This document shows, in pieces, positions 22,601-24,441 of a stretch of 24,441 bases of DNA (its first letter is position 1; each line of letters starts with the position of its first letter). A model generated the notes under the pieces. The model searched no databases and was not told the DNA's origin. It saw nothing but the letters and a program-made list of their open reading frames with translations. The position numbers were made by a program, and so were the translations under genes. Source of the DNA: Actinomycetota bacterium (GTDB lineage: Bacteria; Actinomycetota; Actinomycetes; Nanopelagicales; Nanopelagicaceae); NCBI GenBank assembly GCA_947488645.1, contig CANLAC010000005.1, forward strand, positions 1 through 24,441, in the 5' to 3' direction.

Positions 22601-23965
22601 ACCAATGTCTTTTCGAAAGAGGGCCAGATACATCGCGTCTGTGCCGTGTTTGTGTGTCCATAGCGACATGGCACCATCACGCGTCGCATGATCAAGGGAT
22701 GCAGGCAAGAACTCATCCACGGGAATCTGCTGTAGCTCTGAGTGCTTCTTTTTGATGTCTGCTATTTGGATACTTGTTTCAGCCAAATGAGGTGAACATG
22801 TTGCATAACCTAGTACTCCACCAGGGTTTAGCGCTTGAATCGCAGAATCAACAAGTTCGCGTTGCAACTGAGTTAAAGCACGAAGATCTTGCAAAGTTCT
22901 GCGCCAACGAACCTCTGGGCGACGTCGCAACGCACCTAAACCAGTGCATGGTGCATCGATAAGAATTGCATCGAACTTTTCGGAGGATGAACCAATTTCG
23001 CGCCCATCTGTGACCAGCACGCGGTCACCATGAACAACTTGGCTCACTAACTCTGCTCGAGGCGCAGAGATTTCATTTGCGGTGAATCGGATTTTGCGTT
23101 GCCTTGCAATGCTAGAAAGAAGCGCAGCTTTGCCTCCAGGGCCAGCACACAGATCTAGCCAGCTTGAGCCATCAGCAGCTTTTGCAAAAACTTCGGCTAC
23201 GAGTTGTGATCCTTCATCCTGCACACCGATTTTCCTAGCTTTTATCAAGTCAAGTGCTCCAGGATTCCCTTTCCAATGAACTCCATACGGTGAGAATTCA
23301 GTGGGCTCTCCCCCAATATCAATCAAATCTTGCTGTGTGGAATGGCCGGGCCATGAAACAAGTGTGGGTGTAGCTGCTTCATTATTGATCTTTAAGGCAG
23401 ATTCAACTTCATCCCAGTCCTTCAGGAGATCGTAATAGGCAGACACTATCCATTCTGGATGAGAATAATTGATACAAAATCTTTCAATGTGGTCAGAGAT
23501 CAGATCTAAAGGAGAAAACCACTCCTCAATACTCTTGCGAGTAACACTTCGCAAAAGTGCATTCACAAAACTTGCTTTTGACTCACCTATTCGTTTGCGT
23601 GCGACTTCCACAGTTGCAGCCACAGCAGCATGATCAGGTATTCGCATCTCATGAATTTGATGAACGCCAAGACGGCAGATGTCCACAATTCCAGGATCAA
23701 CTTCCGACCAAGACCGATCACTAATCTGAGACAAGACCCAATCGTGTTTACCCTGCATACGAATCGTTCCGTATAAAAGCTCTGTCACTAAAGAGCGATC
23801 TCGATCATCCATCTTGCTGGCATTCAAGGCCTGGGGTAAAAGCAGGTTTGAGTAACCCTCATTACGGTTAACCTCTGTGAGGAGATCAAATGCTAATAAT
23901 CTAGCTGCATCAGGCTTTGGCGACTTGAAAGTATTGCGCCGCGCTTCAACCAAAAATTTCACCAC
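22598..23965 (-). CDS. rsmB: 16S rRNA (cytosine-967-C5)-methyltransferase RsmB
   Basis: Methylates C967 of 16S rRNA. 455 aa with an N-terminal NusB-like RNA-binding domain (about 18-150) and a C-terminal SAM-dependent methyltransferase (about 240-455). Key motifs are the SAM-binding LDLCAGPGGKAALL (271-284), IDAPCTGLGALRRRPEVRWRR with the releasing cysteine Cys340, and LGYATCSPHLAET with catalytic Cys390. The GTG at 23965 overlaps the fmt stop by 20 bp. The neighbouring GTG at 23962 is equally possible. There is no -10 at leaderless distance, so it is probably translated from the fmt transcript. The fmt-rsmB order is common in bacteria. Confidence 0.95.
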   Translation of the reverse strand: MVKFLVEARRNTFKSPKPDAARLLAFDLLTEVNRNEGYSNLLLPQALNASKMDDRDRSLVTELLYGTIRMQGKHDWVLSQISDRSWSEVDPGIVDICRLGVHQIHEMRIPDHAAVAATVEVARKRIGESKASFVNALLRSVTRKSIEEWFSPLDLISDHIERFCINYSHPEWIVSAYYDLLKDWDEVESALKINNEAATPTLVSWPGHSTQQDLIDIGGEPTEFSPYGVHWKGNPGALDLIKARKIGVQDEGSQLVAEVFAKAADGSSWLDLCAGPGGKAALLSSIARQRKIRFTANEISAPRAELVSQVVHGDRVLVTDGREIGSSSEKFDAILIDAPCTGLGALRRRPEVRWRRTLQDLRALTQLQRELVDSAIQALNPGGVLGYATCSPHLAETSIQIADIKKKHSELQQIPVDEFLPASLDHATRDGAMSLWTHKHGTDAMYLALFRKDIG

Positions 23966-24441
23966 CGGTCAGTCGTGCTCCGCGGGCCCAATCAATAGCA
24001 TCCATCTCTCTCTTTCCAGCAGGCACAACTCTTAGTAGCTCTAGTGAGCCCGAACCAGTCGACACAAAAACAGATTTATCTATAACCGAAATTTGACCAG
24101 GAGTGCCAGAGGAAGTATTTGAAACTCCAGTTGCGCAAATTTTGAATGACTCACCCTTCCACAGTGTCCAAGCACCAGGTTCATATGTAAAAGCGCGGAT
24201 CGCATTCGCGATCGACGTTGAATCTTGTGTGAAGTCGATCTTTGCCTCAGACTTACTAATCTTGGGCGCGTTGGTTGGATTGCCCGACTGATCGCTAGAA
24301 CTCTTCCCGCTCTGGATCATGTCAAAGGAGCGCTTAACAACCTCGGGACCAAGCTTAGCTAGTTCTTGTAATAACTCGAAGGCTCTCCATGACGGATCAA
24401 TGGTGATTGATTCTTGAGCAAAAGTAGGACCTGTATCCATG
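23946..24441 (-). CDS. fmt: Methionyl-tRNA formyltransferase, C-terminal part (5' end outside window)
   Basis: Formylates Met-tRNAfMet for translation initiation. Only the last 165 or so residues are inside the window; the catalytic N-terminus lies beyond position 24441. The visible part begins MDTGPTFAQE, an internal conserved block, so its Met is not a start. It then shows the inter-domain helix, the APKISKSEAKIDFTQ segment and the tRNA-binding C-terminal domain with IRAFTYEPGAWTLW, ending GARLTGGEIFG. The stop overlaps rsmB by 20 bp. Confidence 0.95.
   Translation of the reverse strand, partial: MDTGPTFAQESITIDPSWRAFELLQELAKLGPEVVKRSFDMIQSGKSSSDQSGNPTNAPKISKSEAKIDFTQDSTSIANAIRAFTYEPGAWTLWKGESFKICATGVSNTSSGTPGQISVIDKSVFVSTGSGSLELLRVVPAGKREMDAIDWARGARLTGGEIFG

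Noticed and set aside
1..24441. CRISPR arrays, insertion sequences, prophage genes, attachment sites
   Set aside because: No regularly spaced repeats, transposase or integrase motifs. The tRNA-Leu is intact with no partial copy of its 3' end seen elsewhere in the window.

Overview
The window looks like a compact, mid-GC (by eye), streamlined chromosome segment of an actinobacterium. The evidence is a mycothiol ligase gene (mshC), the actinobacterial block trmI / RecB-like nuclease / HAD phosphatase / metH / PAC2 / mshC / PI-kinase-like protein / DUF3090 / MSMEG_4193-type phosphatase, and the order fmt-rsmB-rpe-hisE-hisG. The low GC for an actinobacterium and the very short intergenic gaps fit a free-living streamlined lineage such as the freshwater acI group (Nanopelagicales). 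That placement is inference; no phylogenetic marker was compared.

Layout. 1-582: partial trmI (-). 634-1398: RecB-like nuclease (+), converging on a HAD phosphatase and metH (-, 1395-5575). 5605-6468: PAC2 protein (+), diverging from metH and converging on mshC (-). 7727-9604: an overlapping three-gene (-) cluster of PI-kinase-like protein, DUF3090 protein and histidine phosphatase, a conserved actinobacterial trio of unknown function. 9656-10600: aldo/keto reductase (+). 10597-11910: M20 peptidase (-). 11954-15082: a (+) string of tRNA-Leu(GAG), apt, an OafA-type acyltransferase and thymidine kinase. 15098-16515: divergent membrane proteins (DUF554 and YczE-like). 16610-18055: NCS2 purine permease with a structured leader and a strong terminator. 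18114-19524: uracil-DNA glycosylase and a lone ABC ATPase (-). 19611-20775: phosphoserine phosphatase split into an ACT-domain gene and a catalytic gene (+). 20781-24441: fmt (partial), rsmB, rpe, hisE and hisG (-). There is no rRNA, CRISPR array, insertion sequence, phage gene or origin. No gene-free stretch exceeds about 100 bp.

The strongest signal not explained by gene content is regulatory. At 13 of the 25 visible start codons a TANNNT box (-10-like) ends exactly 6 or 7 nt before the start codon, as expected if transcription begins at the start codon (leaderless mRNA). In the DUF554/yczE gap, only 20 bp long, the two -10 boxes overlap on opposite strands. The apt start codon lies one base beyond the tRNA-Leu discriminator, so tRNA 3' processing alone would give a nearly leaderless apt mRNA. 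Shine-Dalgarno-like sequences are clear only before hisG, tdk and the NCS2 permease.

Functionally the window holds cobalamin-dependent methionine synthesis, mycothiol synthesis, serine and histidine synthesis steps, base and nucleoside salvage (purine permease, apt, thymidine kinase), RNA modification (trmI, rsmB), initiator tRNA formylation (fmt) and base-excision repair.
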